Counted from the first letter of the stretch, positions 21,519-30,087 are shown. The stretch is DNA of 64,000 nt from Azospirillum agricola (GCF_017876095.1 NZ_JAGINM010000027.1:20715-84714); one strand, 5' to 3'. Translations and numbers: made by a program. Notes: generated by a model not told the origin, from the letters alone.

Positions 21519-23245
21519 TGGCCGGCGCTCGCACTTATGGGGGCCTGCGTCTGGTCGAGAACGGCCGAACCTGGGAACTCGACAAGATCGAGCCGCACGT
21601 CTCGATCCGGCTGAAGCAGCTTTTCCCCCGGATCCCCAAGGGGGAGATTCCGCCCTACCGTCTGCCGCACACCGACATTCTCGACGCGGATCTGGACTGG
21701 TTCACGACCCGCTATCCGCTGGCCATCACGGATGAGGATTATGCCGCGCTCACCGGCGGCCGGACGGAGTTCGAGCGGAAGCAGGCGGAGATGGAGCGGA
21801 TCCTCCTCCCCACCTATCAGCCGCCAGCCGTGCTCGGGCTCCGGGAGGGGGAGATCCAGCGTCTGTATCAGGCGCAGGCGGTGGCGCTCCTCCAGCGGCG
21901 CGGCAAGCTGCTACTGGGTGACGAGGGGGGCTTGGGAAAAACGTACTCGGCGGGCCAGTTCCTGTGCGCAACGCCCGATGCGCTCCCGGCCGCGGTGGTG
22001 TGCGACCCGCACATGCAGAAGCAGTGGAAGGAGAAGCTGGAGACGCACACGAATCTCCGGGTGTGCGTGATCAAGGTCGGGACGCCGTTCATCACCAAGG
22101 TGGTGAAGGGTGAGCGGGTGTCGGTGCCCTACGAGCTGCCGCCGGCCGATGTCTACGTGTTCCGGATCTCCCAGATCGCGGGATGGGCGGAGATCTTCGC
22201 CACCGGCCTGTTCCGCTCGGCCATCTACGACGAGCCACAGTCGTTGCGCACGGGCGCCGGCACGGCCAAGGGCCAAGCGGCGAAGGTGCTGTCGGCAAAC
22301 GTGATCTACCGATGCGGCCTCACCGCGACGCCGATCTACAATTACGGCACCGAGATGTGGAACGTGATGCAGTTCATCGACGACACGGTCCTCGGTGACT
22401 GGGACGATTTCCGCCGCGAGTGGTGCAACGATCTGGGCAAGATCCGGGATCCCAAGGCGCTTGGAACTTACCTACGGGAACAGCACGCCATGCTCCGCCG
22501 GCTGAAGGCCGACGTCGGGCTGGAACTGCCGAAGGTGTCGCGCATCGTCGAGCACGTGGAGAACGACGCCGGGGAGCTGCGCAGCATCGAGGAGTTGGCG
22601 CACAAGCTGGCGATCCGCGCGACAACGGGCGCGTTCACCGAGCGCGGCCAAGCCGCCCGTGACCTCGACATGATGGTCAGGCAGCAGACGGGCATTGCGA
22701 AGGCCAAGGCGGTGGCGCAGTTCGTGCGCATGCTGTTGGAAGCCGACGAGCCGGTGGTGCTCTGGGGCTGGCACCGGCAGGTCTACGAGATCTGGCTCCG
22801 GGAGCTCGCCGAGTTCCATCCGGCCATGTACACGGGATCGGAAACCGCATCGGCCAAGTGCAAGAGCCTGGACGCCTTCCTGGCGGGCGAGACGGATCTC
22901 CTCATCATGTCGTTGCGCTCCGGCGCCGGTGTCGATGGGCTCCAGCATCGCTGCTCCACCGGCGTCTTCGGTGAGCTCGACTGGTCCCCCGGCATTCACC
23001 AGCAGTGTGTTTGGCGCCTGGACCGCGACGGCCAGAAGAATCCCGTCACCGCCTTCTTCCTGGTGACCGACGACGGGAGCGACCCGCCCATCATGGAAGT
23101 GCTCGGAATCAAGGCCAGCGAGGCGCAGGGCGTCGTTGACCCGCACCTGGGGGTGCAGCAGGTCGACACGGACATGTCGAACGTCCGGAAGCTGGTGGAA
23201 CGGTATCTCGACAAGAAGCGCAGCAGCGCGAAGGAGGCGGCATGA
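21518..23245 (+). CDS. SNF2-family helicase/translocase
   Basis: 575 residues from ATG 21518 (TGATG overlap). Walker A GDEGGLGKT is at about 134-142. The Walker B equivalent is DEPQ (238-241) instead of DEAH. Motif III is LTATP (268-272), and the second RecA lobe holds LLIMSLRSGAGVDGLQHR and the arginine-finger motif Q..V.RLDRDGQ. SNF2 enzymes translocate on double-stranded DNA and remodel protein-DNA complexes; in phages they accompany replication or modification genes. The flanking nuclease and PAPS-reductase-like genes suggest a linked DNA-processing set. Confidence 0.92.
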   Translation: MAGARTYGGLRLVENGRTWELDKIEPHVSIRLKQLFPRIPKGEIPPYRLPHTDILDADLDWFTTRYPLAITDEDYAALTGGRTEFERKQAEMERILLPTYQPPAVLGLREGEIQRLYQAQAVALLQRRGKLLLGDEGGLGKTYSAGQFLCATPDALPAAVVCDPHMQKQWKEKLETHTNLRVCVIKVGTPFITKVVKGERVSVPYELPPADVYVFRISQIAGWAEIFATGLFRSAIYDEPQSLRTGAGTAKGQAAKVLSANVIYRCGLTATPIYNYGTEMWNVMQFIDDTVLGDWDDFRREWCNDLGKIRDPKALGTYLREQHAMLRRLKADVGLELPKVSRIVEHVENDAGELRSIEELAHKLAIRATTGAFTERGQAARDLDMMVRQQTGIAKAKAVAQFVRMLLEADEPVVLWGWHRQVYEIWLRELAEFHPAMYTGSETASAKCKSLDAFLAGETDLLIMSLRSGAGVDGLQHRCSTGVFGELDWSPGIHQQCVWRLDRDGQKNPVTAFFLVTDDGSDPPIMEVLGIKASEAQGVVDPHLGVQQVDTDMSNVRKLVERYLDKKRSSAKEAA

Positions 23246-24444
23246 ACCGCGCACAATCCACCCTCTGGGACGACATGCGGACCACGCTGTCCGATGCCAT
23301 CGACCTCACGGCGCAGAGCCTGTGCGCCTACGGCCCCCAGCACGAGCATTGGGCGATCGCCTACAGCGGGGGCAAGGACAGCTCGGCGACGCTGACTGTT
23401 ATCATGCACCTGATCGAGACCGGGCGTGTGCCGGCCCCGAAGTCGCTGACGGTCGTCTACGCCGACACGCGGATGGAACTGATCCCGCTGGCTCACGCCG
23501 CGCAGCAGATCATGGCGCATCTCCGCGCCCGCGGCATCGATGTCCGGATCGCCGTAGCGCCCATGGACCTGCGCCTGCTGGTTTACATGCTCGGGAGGGG
23601 CGTGCCGCCGCCCTCGAACTCGTTCCGTTGGTGCACCCGCCAGATCAAGGTGGAGCCGATGCAGGAGGTGTTGGCGAACATGCTGTTCAGCACGCCCGGC
23701 ACAATCCTGATGCTAACCGGAGTCCGTGTCGGCGAGAGCGCCCAGCGTGACGCCCGGATCGCGCTCTCCTGCGGCAAGGACGGCGCCGAATGCGGTCAGG
23801 GCTGGTACCAGGAAGTGCTGCCCGAAGCGCCCGGCATCCGGGGGCGGATCGCGACGCTCGCGCCGATCCTGCACTGGCGGGTGTGCCAAGTCTGGGACTG
23901 GCTGATGTTCGAGGCCCCGGCGCTGGGCTGGCCGACCACCGACATCGCCGTGGCCTACGGCGGAGATGAGGCGGCGGAGATCAACGCCCGCACCGGCTGC
24001 ACCGGCTGCGCCCTGGCCAGCCGGGACGTCGCGCTTGAGACGGTAATTCGGTCTCTGCTCTGGGCTTACCTCACGCCGTTGATGGGCCTGAAGCCGCTGT
24101 ACCGTGAACTGCGCCTCCCGAAGTGGCGGCTGCGCAAGACGGGGCTGGACGCGGACGGAGCGGTCGCCACCGGCAAGAACAAGCAGCGCATGGGCCCCCT
24201 CACGCTGGACGCACGGCGGATGGGTCTGGAGCGAGTGCTGGGCATCCAGAACGAATGCAACGAGGCGGCAACCCGGCTCGGCCGCCCACTGGTCGACCTG
24301 ATCAACCCGGAAGAGGAGAGCCGGATCCGCGAGCTGATCGCCGCGGAGACGTGGCCGCAAGGCTGGGATGGCGACGAGCCGACCGGTGACGTGCCGCTGG
24401 ACACGGTCTACGCCGACGGCCTGATCCAGAAGCTGCTGGTCTGA
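23242..24444 (+). CDS. PAPS-reductase-like (adenine nucleotide alpha hydrolase) protein, DndC/IbrA-like
   Basis: 400 residues. The PP-loop SGGKDSS is at 42-48, VVYADTRMELIPL follows, then FRWCTRQIKVEPM and TGVRVGESAQRDAR, and a C-terminal Cys set (GCTGCALASRD). This matches the phosphoadenosine-phosphosulfate reductase superfamily, whose members include CysH, the DNA phosphorothioation enzyme DndC, and the prophage-associated IbrA. Adjacent SNF2 helicase and a ParB-like gene at 41058 make a DNA-related rather than metabolic role likely. Which reaction it performs cannot be decided from sequence. Confidence 0.85.
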   Translation: MNRAQSTLWDDMRTTLSDAIDLTAQSLCAYGPQHEHWAIAYSGGKDSSATLTVIMHLIETGRVPAPKSLTVVYADTRMELIPLAHAAQQIMAHLRARGIDVRIAVAPMDLRLLVYMLGRGVPPPSNSFRWCTRQIKVEPMQEVLANMLFSTPGTILMLTGVRVGESAQRDARIALSCGKDGAECGQGWYQEVLPEAPGIRGRIATLAPILHWRVCQVWDWLMFEAPALGWPTTDIAVAYGGDEAAEINARTGCTGCALASRDVALETVIRSLLWAYLTPLMGLKPLYRELRLPKWRLRKTGLDADGAVATGKNKQRMGPLTLDARRMGLERVLGIQNECNEAATRLGRPLVDLINPEEESRIRELIAAETWPQGWDGDEPTGDVPLDTVYADGLIQKLLV

Positions 24445-24455
24445 GGAGAGCCCGC

Positions 24456-24638
24456 ATGACCAGAGCCCACGACATCGCCGTAGAGCACTGCCTCACCATG
24501 AAGCTTGCCGGCCTGAAGCCGTGCGACGTCCTCGCGCCGATCGGCTTCCCCCACAACCCCCAGACCAGTTGGGATGCGGCCGTCCGGCTGGTGGCCCGCG
24601 CCTGGTCGAAACTCGACACCAAGAGGTCTGCATCATGA
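24456..24638 (+). CDS. hypothetical small protein (60 aa)
   Basis: The ATG 24456 frame has GAGGAG upstream, reads MTRAHDIAVEHCLTMKLAGL, KPCDVLAPIGFPHNPQTSWD, AAVRLVARAWSKL and overlaps the next start by four bases. A helical small protein with no known domain. Confidence 0.62.
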   Translation: MTRAHDIAVEHCLTMKLAGLKPCDVLAPIGFPHNPQTSWDAAVRLVARAWSKLDTKRSAS

Positions 24639-25594
24639 CGGCCGAGCAGCAGCAGGAGAAGAAGCGGCATCCGTGGTTGAAGTGGTATCCGGCCGATTGG
24701 CGCCAGGAGATCACGCTCCGCACATGCAGCCGGGCGGCGCGGTCTCTGTGGCTCGACATGCTCGGCCTGATGCATGAGTCGGCCGTGCGTGGTCACCTTC
24801 TCATCAACGGTGTGGCGCCGGACGTCATGACTCTGGCCGATGCTCTGGGGGATTCGCCGCGGGACATTCGCCGCTGGCTGGATGAACTGGAGTTGAAAGG
24901 GGTTTTCAGCCGCCTTGAAGATGGGACCATCATCTCCCGGCGCATGGTCCGCGACACCGCGAAGGCGGCGCGCGACAAGGCGAACGGCAAGACCGGCGGC
25001 AACCCCAAGCTTAAGGCTTCCGATAACCCCGAGGGGCCGAAGGGGGATAAGGAGGGGGTTAACCCCCAGGATAAAGCCCATATGCCAGAGGCCAGAATCC
25101 AGAATGTTGTTGTTCCGGCGGATGCCGAAACCAACAACAACGGATCGGATTTGATCGAGGCATTCGATGCTGCGCTTATCGCCACGTGGGGCGAGAGAGC
25201 GCGTCGGAGGAAGCCGCACGCCACCGACGCCAAGACTGCGCGCCAGTGGGCAGCAGACGGCCTGACCACGAGCATGGCGGCCGAGGTGTTCCGGATCCAC
25301 TGCGGGAAGATGCAGGAACGGGGCACCGCGCGTTTGCCCTGGAGCCTCAAAGTCTTCGAGGACGATGTGCGCGGGGCCTTGGCCGCCGCCGCTGCGCGCC
25401 CGGTCGCCGCTGCATCGGGTGAGCGGCGCGAGAGCGATGACCGTGCTCGGTGGCGCTCTCGGCTGACGGGCTATGCCGCCGGCAGCCCCTGGGTGACCGG
25501 GTGGGGGCCGAAGCCGGGAGAGCGCGGCTGCGATGCGCCGGCGGATCTCGTTGCCGAGATCCTCGGCGACCTGCGCCAGGAAGTCGCGCTCTGA
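24635..25594 (+). CDS. phage replication-initiation-like protein
   Basis: 319 residues from ATG 24635. The N-terminus (HPWLKWYPADWRQEITLRTC, SRAARSLWLDMLGLMHES) matches the WYP..W.....L......R..W..ML.LMH pattern of DUF1376-type/winged-helix replisome organisers in tailed phages. It is followed by a winged-helix-like region (ALGDSPRDIRRWLDELELKG, VFSRLEDGTIISRRM), a Lys/Gly/Pro-rich linker and a helical C-terminal domain (about 190-319). Such proteins bind the origin and load helicase. Placement at the end of the replication genes supports this. No origin repeats were recognised inside the gene. Confidence 0.72.
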   Translation: MTAEQQQEKKRHPWLKWYPADWRQEITLRTCSRAARSLWLDMLGLMHESAVRGHLLINGVAPDVMTLADALGDSPRDIRRWLDELELKGVFSRLEDGTIISRRMVRDTAKAARDKANGKTGGNPKLKASDNPEGPKGDKEGVNPQDKAHMPEARIQNVVVPADAETNNNGSDLIEAFDAALIATWGERARRRKPHATDAKTARQWAADGLTTSMAAEVFRIHCGKMQERGTARLPWSLKVFEDDVRGALAAAAARPVAAASGERRESDDRARWRSRLTGYAAGSPWVTGWGPKPGERGCDAPADLVAEILGDLRQEVAL

Positions 25595-26157
25595 TGGCCA
25601 AGCGGCAATCTCCCTTCCGTGTCGAGTGCGCCCAGTGCGGCGCGACCGATCTGTTCATGCCGGGGTCCCTGACAGCGGGATGGACGCCGGTCCACGCCCA
25701 GGCGGAGGCGAAGGGCTGGTCAGGGCTGCGCGCCCGTCCTCTCTGCCCGTTGTGCACCGCCTCGGCCAACCGTTCGGCAACCTCCCCCACCACGAAACCC
25801 CCGGCATGCGCTGCGCGGCCGGCGATGACGCAGGAGAACACGATGGGCACGAATCCCGCCGGCAGCAAGGCGGAGACTGCGCAGGTCCGGGAGCCGTCGC
25901 TGGCCGAGACGGCGACGATCTTTAAGAAGCTGGACGAGGTCTTTGAGCGCGGTCGCTATCTCGACCGGTGGTCGGATCGCAAGGTCGGGGAAGCGCTGAA
26001 TCTCCCCTGGGCATTGGTCGCCAAGGTGCGCGAGCAGCTGCTGGGCCCGCTCAAGGAGGACCCGGCAATCACCGCTTTGCGCAGTGAGGTCGAGCAGCTC
26101 GAAGAGATGGTCCTGGAGGTGAAGGAAAAGCTCCGGGTGATGTCGGCGGCGGCCTGA
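25594..26157 (+). CDS. zinc-ribbon/coiled-coil phage protein
   Basis: 187 residues from ATG 25594 (TGATG overlap). The N-terminus has CAQCGATD and CPLC, a probable zinc ribbon. A low-complexity linker follows, then FKKLDEVFERGRYLDRWSDR and KVGEALNLPWALVAKVREQL, which looks like a helix-turn-helix, and a coiled coil to the end (RSEVEQLEEMVLEVKEKLRV). It could be a fusion of two small genes. Possible DNA-binding regulator of late genes, not demonstrated. Confidence 0.6.
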   Translation: MAKRQSPFRVECAQCGATDLFMPGSLTAGWTPVHAQAEAKGWSGLRARPLCPLCTASANRSATSPTTKPPACAARPAMTQENTMGTNPAGSKAETAQVREPSLAETATIFKKLDEVFERGRYLDRWSDRKVGEALNLPWALVAKVREQLLGPLKEDPAITALRSEVEQLEEMVLEVKEKLRVMSAAA

Positions 26158-26169
26158 GCGTAAACGAAA

Positions 26170-26202
26170 ACCGCCGCCCGGCTGGTCCCCGGAGCGGCGG
26201 TG
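26170..26202. terminator. hairpin after the early operon
   Basis: CCGCCG...CGGCGG (stem about 8 bases with GGCTGGTCCCC in the loop) lies 13 bases after the last stop. No clear T-tract follows, so it may be an RNA-stability hairpin or factor-dependent terminator. Confidence 0.45.
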
Positions 26203-26218
26203 AATTCGTAAACAACAT

Positions 26219-26261
26219 CCACGTTGGAAATTATCCAAAAGCACAACCTAAGTCAACGTGG
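26219..26261. promoter_or_regulatory. nested inverted repeats upstream of the 198-aa gene
   Basis: CCACGTTG (26219-26226) is repeated inverted as CAACGTGG (26254-26261), and inside lies TTGGA-AATTA-TCCAA (26224-26238). The segment is AT-rich in a GC-rich genome and ends 10 bases before the next ATG. A regulator-binding site controlling the downstream gene is likely. Confidence 0.55.
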
Positions 26262-26270
26262 GGGTAATCC

Positions 26271-26867
26271 ATGAGTGCGGTTCCTGCGAGCAAGCCTCGG
26301 TCCGAACGCGCAAGCCGTCGCGCGATGATGCCGATCTCCACCGACATGGGAACGCCGGAGCGGGCGCTTCGGTCGGAGGGGATTGTCGTCGAGGCGCGGT
26401 CGATCTCTTCCGGCGGGATGATCCTCGCCGAGGGCGCTCGGGTGAAGGCGGAGAACGGGCTGGAACGGCTGTTCCTCCGCTGCCAGATCGTCGACCGTCA
26501 GTTCCAGGCGGGGATGCGGTTTCGTGCCCTGTTCGCCCAGGCTGCCATGCCGGCGCAGATGACGAGCAGCTACGGTCAGCGCCGCGGGGGCGGCGGCGGA
26601 CGGGAGGAGGAGGCTGACGCGCGGAACACGATGCGCAAGGCGATGGTGGGGGCGAAGCTCGCCGTCGAGCGGAAGGACGGCCAGCCGCTGCGCCTCACCA
26701 CCACAGGGGAGACGCTGCAGCCTGTCGGTGGGGGCGTGTGCGTCACGCCGGCCGGCGCCGCGGTGATGGAAGCGGCCGGGCTGGACGGGGATAGGTATCG
26801 GCTTCAGGATCTCCGCGCTGGGCTCAGCGCTTTGGCGGACTACTGGCGGATCGAGACAGAAGACTGA
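26271..26867 (+). CDS. hypothetical protein behind its own regulatory region (198 aa)
   Basis: It begins MSAVPASKPRSERASRRAMM after the inverted repeats. A central helical part contains LERLFLRCQIVDRQFQAGMR and FRALFAQAAMPAQMTSSYGQ. A glycine run (RRGGGGGREEE) links to a C-terminal domain (LRLTTTGETLQPV, LQDLRAGLSALADYWR). No confident family. Position at the end of the replication genes, with its own control region, would suit a late-gene regulator, but no DNA-binding motif is clear. Confidence 0.62.
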   Translation: MSAVPASKPRSERASRRAMMPISTDMGTPERALRSEGIVVEARSISSGGMILAEGARVKAENGLERLFLRCQIVDRQFQAGMRFRALFAQAAMPAQMTSSYGQRRGGGGGREEEADARNTMRKAMVGAKLAVERKDGQPLRLTTTGETLQPVGGGVCVTPAGAAVMEAAGLDGDRYRLQDLRAGLSALADYWRIETED

Positions 26868-26949
26868 ACGGAACGGGGCCGGGCGGCGGGGAAACATCCC
26901 CGCGCCAAGCCGGGTGCGGTAGTAACTGGAATGTCGAAGGGGAATGTGA

Positions 26950-27429
26950 GTGGCGAAATTCATGTTGGGCACGTTCTGGTATCGGGAAACGCTCGCCCTG
27001 GCCCAACGGCTGCACGACGGCCAGACCGATAAGGCGGGTGAGCCCTATTGGCGGCATCTGGAGCGGGTCGCGCAGCGGCTGGTGGAGCGGTTCCCCGACG
27101 CGACGAAGGCCCAGGTCCAGGCCGCCTTACTGCACGACGCGATCGAGGACGCCGGGGTGTCCGCCGAAGACCTCCGCGCCGCGGGGATCGAGGAGGAGGC
27201 CATCGTCGCGATCCAACTGGTCAGCCGGAACCTGGGCCCGGCGGGCAGCTATCTGGAATGGATCGGCCGGATCGCCGCCAGCGGGAATGTCACGGCGATC
27301 CGGGTCAAGCTGGCCGACAACCTGGACAACAGTGATCCCGCCCGGGTTGCTGCCCTCCCCGCCGGCCCCCGGATGGTCGCCGAGAAATATGCCCCGGCGC
27401 GGGCGATCCTTGAGCGTGCGTTGCGATGA
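26950..27429 (+). CDS. HD-domain phosphohydrolase (MESH1/SpoT-like)
   Basis: 159 residues from GTG 26950, with GAAGGGGA upstream. H-D metal-binding residues occur in AALLHDAIEDAGVSAEDLRA, preceded by AQRLHDGQTDKAGEPYWRHL and followed by VKLADNLDNSDPAR. This is the arrangement of (p)ppGpp hydrolase-type HD enzymes (the H-D-x-x-E-D and K-x-x-D-x-x-x-N motifs). It might adjust alarmone or nucleotide pools in the infected cell; the substrate is inferred from family only. Confidence 0.82.
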   Translation: MAKFMLGTFWYRETLALAQRLHDGQTDKAGEPYWRHLERVAQRLVERFPDATKAQVQAALLHDAIEDAGVSAEDLRAAGIEEEAIVAIQLVSRNLGPAGSYLEWIGRIAASGNVTAIRVKLADNLDNSDPARVAALPAGPRMVAEKYAPARAILERALR

Positions 27430-27677
27430 GCCGGAGAGCGAAGGTTCCCAGTGCGGCCCAAGCCAAGCGGATCGCCTATCTGTGGGGCGGAGGCAAGTCG
27501 TTTCCACATTACGCGACGTTGAACGCAACGAATGACGTTCTGGTCAGAGAGGGGTGGGTGGAGTCCGTGGGGGAGGAGATCACCTTTCCCAATGGGGCAA
27601 AGGGCGCCGTCTACGCTGTCAGCGCGGCGGGGGTAGAAGCTCTGGGGGCTTTCCTGGCGTCGCGGCGACCGGACTGA
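27426..27677 (+). CDS. hypothetical winged-helix-like small protein (83 aa)
   Basis: It starts at an ATGA overlap with the HD gene (MSRRAKVPSAAQAKRIAYLW), followed by YATLNATNDVLVREGWVESV and AVYAVSAAGVEALGAFLA. The helix-then-strand pattern resembles a small winged-helix protein. Unknown function. Confidence 0.62.
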   Translation: MSRRAKVPSAAQAKRIAYLWGGGKSFPHYATLNATNDVLVREGWVESVGEEITFPNGAKGAVYAVSAAGVEALGAFLASRRPD

Positions 27678-27686
27678 GGAGGCAAC

Positions 27687-27956
27687 ATGGCGGTCTACGT
27701 CGACAAGCAGCGCAACCGCTACCGGGGGATGGTCATGTGCCACATGCTGGCTGACACACTGGAGGAGCTGCACGCGATGGCCGACAGAATCGGTATGCGG
27801 CGGGAGTGGTTCCAGGGTGATGCCTCCACGCCGCACTATGACGTGTGCCTCACCCGTCGTTCACTCGCAATTCAGTATGGCGCGGTGGAGATTGGCCGGC
27901 GGGAAACCGTCGCGTTGATACGACGGCTCCGTCTATTACGCTACGTCAGTGCCTGA
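27687..27956 (+). CDS. DUF4031 family protein
   Basis: 89 residues. MAVYVDKQRNRYRGMVMCHM, LADTLEELHAMADRIGMRRE, WFQ and HYDVCLTRRSLAIQYGAVEI match the DUF4031 family over nearly the whole length. It is found in phages and bacteria with no known function. It has a good ribosome site (GAGG) and lies in the rightward operon, converging with the next gene. Confidence 0.85.
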   Translation: MAVYVDKQRNRYRGMVMCHMLADTLEELHAMADRIGMRREWFQGDASTPHYDVCLTRRSLAIQYGAVEIGRRETVALIRRLRLLRYVSA

Positions 27957-27970
27957 TCAAGTGGCGAGCT

Positions 27971-28750
27971 TCAGAAGAGGCTGCCCGGCAGAACCTCGAT
28001 TGCCTCCACCACGATGGTTTCGCCGCGCTTCTCGCCGGTGACCTTGAGTACCCGACCATGGTAACCCTCGGCCTGCCCCCTGCTGAGCGGAGGGGAGGTT
28101 CGCCACGATCCGCCCCATTCATGAGGTGGCGCCCCTGTTCCCATGAGGTCGTATTCGAGGAACAGCGGACGGTCGAGATTGCGAAGGGATACGCTGGCAA
28201 GCCAACTGCCGTGCATTTCCTCCGCGGGCACCTGCTCGACCTCCTCAACCGGCCACACGTCCTCCGGAAATCCGGAGCGCAGAGCTTCTGCGGCGCCCGG
28301 AATGGCGTCGCGGTCGAAGACCCACCAATCCATCAGCACCCGCGTCGCGCTGTTTGGTGGCAGATCCTCATTCGGGATTCCGATGGACGTGCGCATCACC
28401 AGTGCGTTTTTGTACAGGACGGCATGGATGGCAAGGATGTGCTGGCCCGACGCCGCTTTCCCCTCCAGGACCGCAGAGGGGGCGCCACCACTATAGCTGC
28501 TCTCCGCTTCGGGCCAGATCGAGGAGGTATTGTCCAGGCAAAGCGGCAAGGCGGCCTGCAGCGCGGCGACGAGCTTCCGCCGGATAGTGGCATTGGAAAT
28601 TCTGTAAGTTCGTGTCCCGTCATCAGCAAACCGGAGCGTTACCGCTGCGCGCCCATCTGGCAGCGTCTCCGCAGATACATGGCGAACATGCGAGCAGAGA
28701 ATGGCTTCGGTATAGGTGTGGTCGATGAAGTAGACGGGCGAGTGGAACAT
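27971..28750 (-). CDS. hypothetical protein (259 aa), leftward
   Basis: An open frame from ATG 28750. The N-terminal part (MFHSPVYFIDHTYTEAILCS, HVRHVSAETLPDGRAAVTLR) is beta-rich and the C-terminal part (about 200-259) again strand-rich (GRVLKVTGEKRGETIVVEAI). No domain recognised. It converges with the DUF4031 gene, with only 14 bases between stops. The change of direction marks the start of the accessory region. Confidence 0.65.
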   Translation of the reverse strand: MFHSPVYFIDHTYTEAILCSHVRHVSAETLPDGRAAVTLRFADDGTRTYRISNATIRRKLVAALQAALPLCLDNTSSIWPEAESSYSGGAPSAVLEGKAASGQHILAIHAVLYKNALVMRTSIGIPNEDLPPNSATRVLMDWWVFDRDAIPGAAEALRSGFPEDVWPVEEVEQVPAEEMHGSWLASVSLRNLDRPLFLEYDLMGTGAPPHEWGGSWRTSPPLSRGQAEGYHGRVLKVTGEKRGETIVVEAIEVLPGSLF

Positions 28751-28909
28751 AGGGCCTCACGCTTGAGCAAGTGGGTTGCCGGCACTGCGGCACTCCGTCG
28801 TAAACCACAGCCTAGCACGCCTCGCGTGGCAACTGCGCGCACTCATGCCGCAGCGCTCTGACGGCGGTGACCATGAGCGGCGTTCGGACATATCGGATTT
28901 TCTGGAAAA

Positions 28910-29271
28910 TCAGATGGGGGCTTTGTCCCACGGGCGCAGCCCCGCCAGCCGCTCGACCAGCGCCACCTCGGCCGAGAAATCGGCCGCTCCGCCGTCGAGG
29001 TCCTCGGCGATCTCCTCCGCCAGCTCCCAGATCGGCTCGCGCGGCGTGACGGTTCCCGCGCCGTAGCCGTTGACCACGGCCATGGCCATGGCGTGCAGCC
29101 GGAGCAGCTGCGCCCGCACCCGCAGCCGGCGCGCTTCCGAAATGTCGTCGCTGCGGTCCACCGCATCGACGGCGCGGAGCAGGTCGGCGGCGGCGGGAGC
29201 GTTCGCGCTTGCAGCCGGTCCAGGGTTTCCTGGTCGACCGGGCCATACCGCGTCTCAATCGTCTTGCTCAT
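28910..29271 (-). pseudogene. frameshifted small gene
   Basis: The start (ATG 29271, ATGA overlap with the upstream gene) reads MSKTIETRYGPVDQETLDRL. About 22 codons in, natural-looking sequence continues only in the -1 frame: ANAPAAADLLRAVDAVDRSD, DISEARRLRVRAQLLRLHAM, AEEIAEDLDGGAADFS, ending APWDKAPI-like at 28910. One base appears missing near 29200-29210 in a GC-rich stretch. Either a decayed gene, a sequencing error or a programmed frameshift; no slippery heptamer is obvious. Confidence 0.6.
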
Positions 29272-29657
29272 GCGCTCCCCTTATCACATCCGGCCGCAAG
29301 CGCGAACGCTCCCGCCGCCGCCTCCCACAGCGCCACCACCCGCTCGCCGGTCCAGCACAGCTGACGGCGCGCCAGCCCGGCCGCCTCCTCGATGGTGAGC
29401 GCGCGCACGGTCACTGTCTCGACGCCATCGCGCCGCAGGATCACCGCGCGCCAGTCCACTTTGTGGGCCTCGCGGTCGGCCGCCGCCGTCTCGGCCCGGA
29501 TCTGTGCCGGCGACTTCCACGCCCAGGTCCGGGCGATCAGGTCGGCGCCGGCCTCGGTCAGCGCCCAGCCCTGGCCACCGCGCGGCCCCGGCGCCGGCAC
29601 CGCCAGCCCGCGCGCCACCCACGCCGCGGTCAATTCGGCCACGCGCTCCTTGGTCAT
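29268..29657 (-). CDS. hypothetical protein, possibly 5'-truncated (129 aa)
   Basis: ATG 29657 reads MTKERVAELTAAWVARGLAV and continues WALTEAGADLIARTWAWKSP, a winged-helix-like pattern, then a helical C-terminus. Protein-like sequence continues upstream in the same frame (SAADVAAQLTFRDQRTP) without any start codon before the stop, so the N-terminus may be lost. It overlaps the next leftward gene by ATGA. Confidence 0.5.
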   Translation of the reverse strand: MTKERVAELTAAWVARGLAVPAPGPRGGQGWALTEAGADLIARTWAWKSPAQIRAETAAADREAHKVDWRAVILRRDGVETVTVRALTIEEAAGLARRQLCWTGERVVALWEAAAGAFALAAGCDKGSA

Positions 29658-29910
29658 CGGCGTCCGCTGGTCGCGGAACGTCAGCTGGGCGGCGACGTCG
29701 GCCGCTGAGCGCCGCCGCCCTGGTGGCCGTTCTAAGCAGAGGGGACGGGAGGCGCCGCGGCGATATCGCTGGCTGCCGCCTCTCAGACTGCCCCCCGTTA
29801 CTTCCGTGGGACCTAGTTCCTACGGCCGAGGTCATCCCCCCTACGGGCTTTCCGGCTATCAAACCAGACTGCCTAGAAAGCTTCAGACTGGACACCAGAT
29901 TCAGAATCGT

Positions 29911-29938
29911 ACCGCCGGACGGTGCTTTGTCCGGCGGT
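29911..29938. terminator. GC-rich hairpin
   Basis: ACCGCCGGAC pairs perfectly with GTCCGGCGGT around GGTGCTTT. It is located in a gene-poor stretch just before a 30-codon frame. No T-tract on either side. Confidence 0.4.
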
Positions 29939-29957
29939 CGATCCCGCAACCCCAAAA

Positions 29958-30050
29958 GTGGAGACCACGACGCTCGACATCGCGGTAAGCCTGCGCGTCC
30001 GCCTGCGCGTTCGCCGCTGGACGCTCACCGTCAGCTTCGGCCGCCGGTGA
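29958..30050 (+). CDS. possible 30-residue basic beta peptide
   Basis: The frame from GTG 29958 reads METTTLDIAVSLRVRLRVRR, then WTLTVSFGRR. The alternating hydrophobic/Arg pattern is strand-like and not random, and a strong hairpin follows its stop directly. There is no clear ribosome site. Low-to-moderate support. Confidence 0.35.
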   Translation: METTTLDIAVSLRVRLRVRRWTLTVSFGRR

Positions 30051-30055
30051 GCGAC

Positions 30056-30087
30056 AACGGGAGCGGTGTTCGCCCACCGCTCCCGTT
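30056..30087. terminator. bidirectional terminator-like hairpin
   Basis: AACGGGAGCGG pairs perfectly (11 bases) with CCGCTCCCGTT around TGTTCGCCCA. It lies between the rightward 30-codon frame and the end of the leftward gene at 30202, so it could serve both. Confidence 0.6.
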
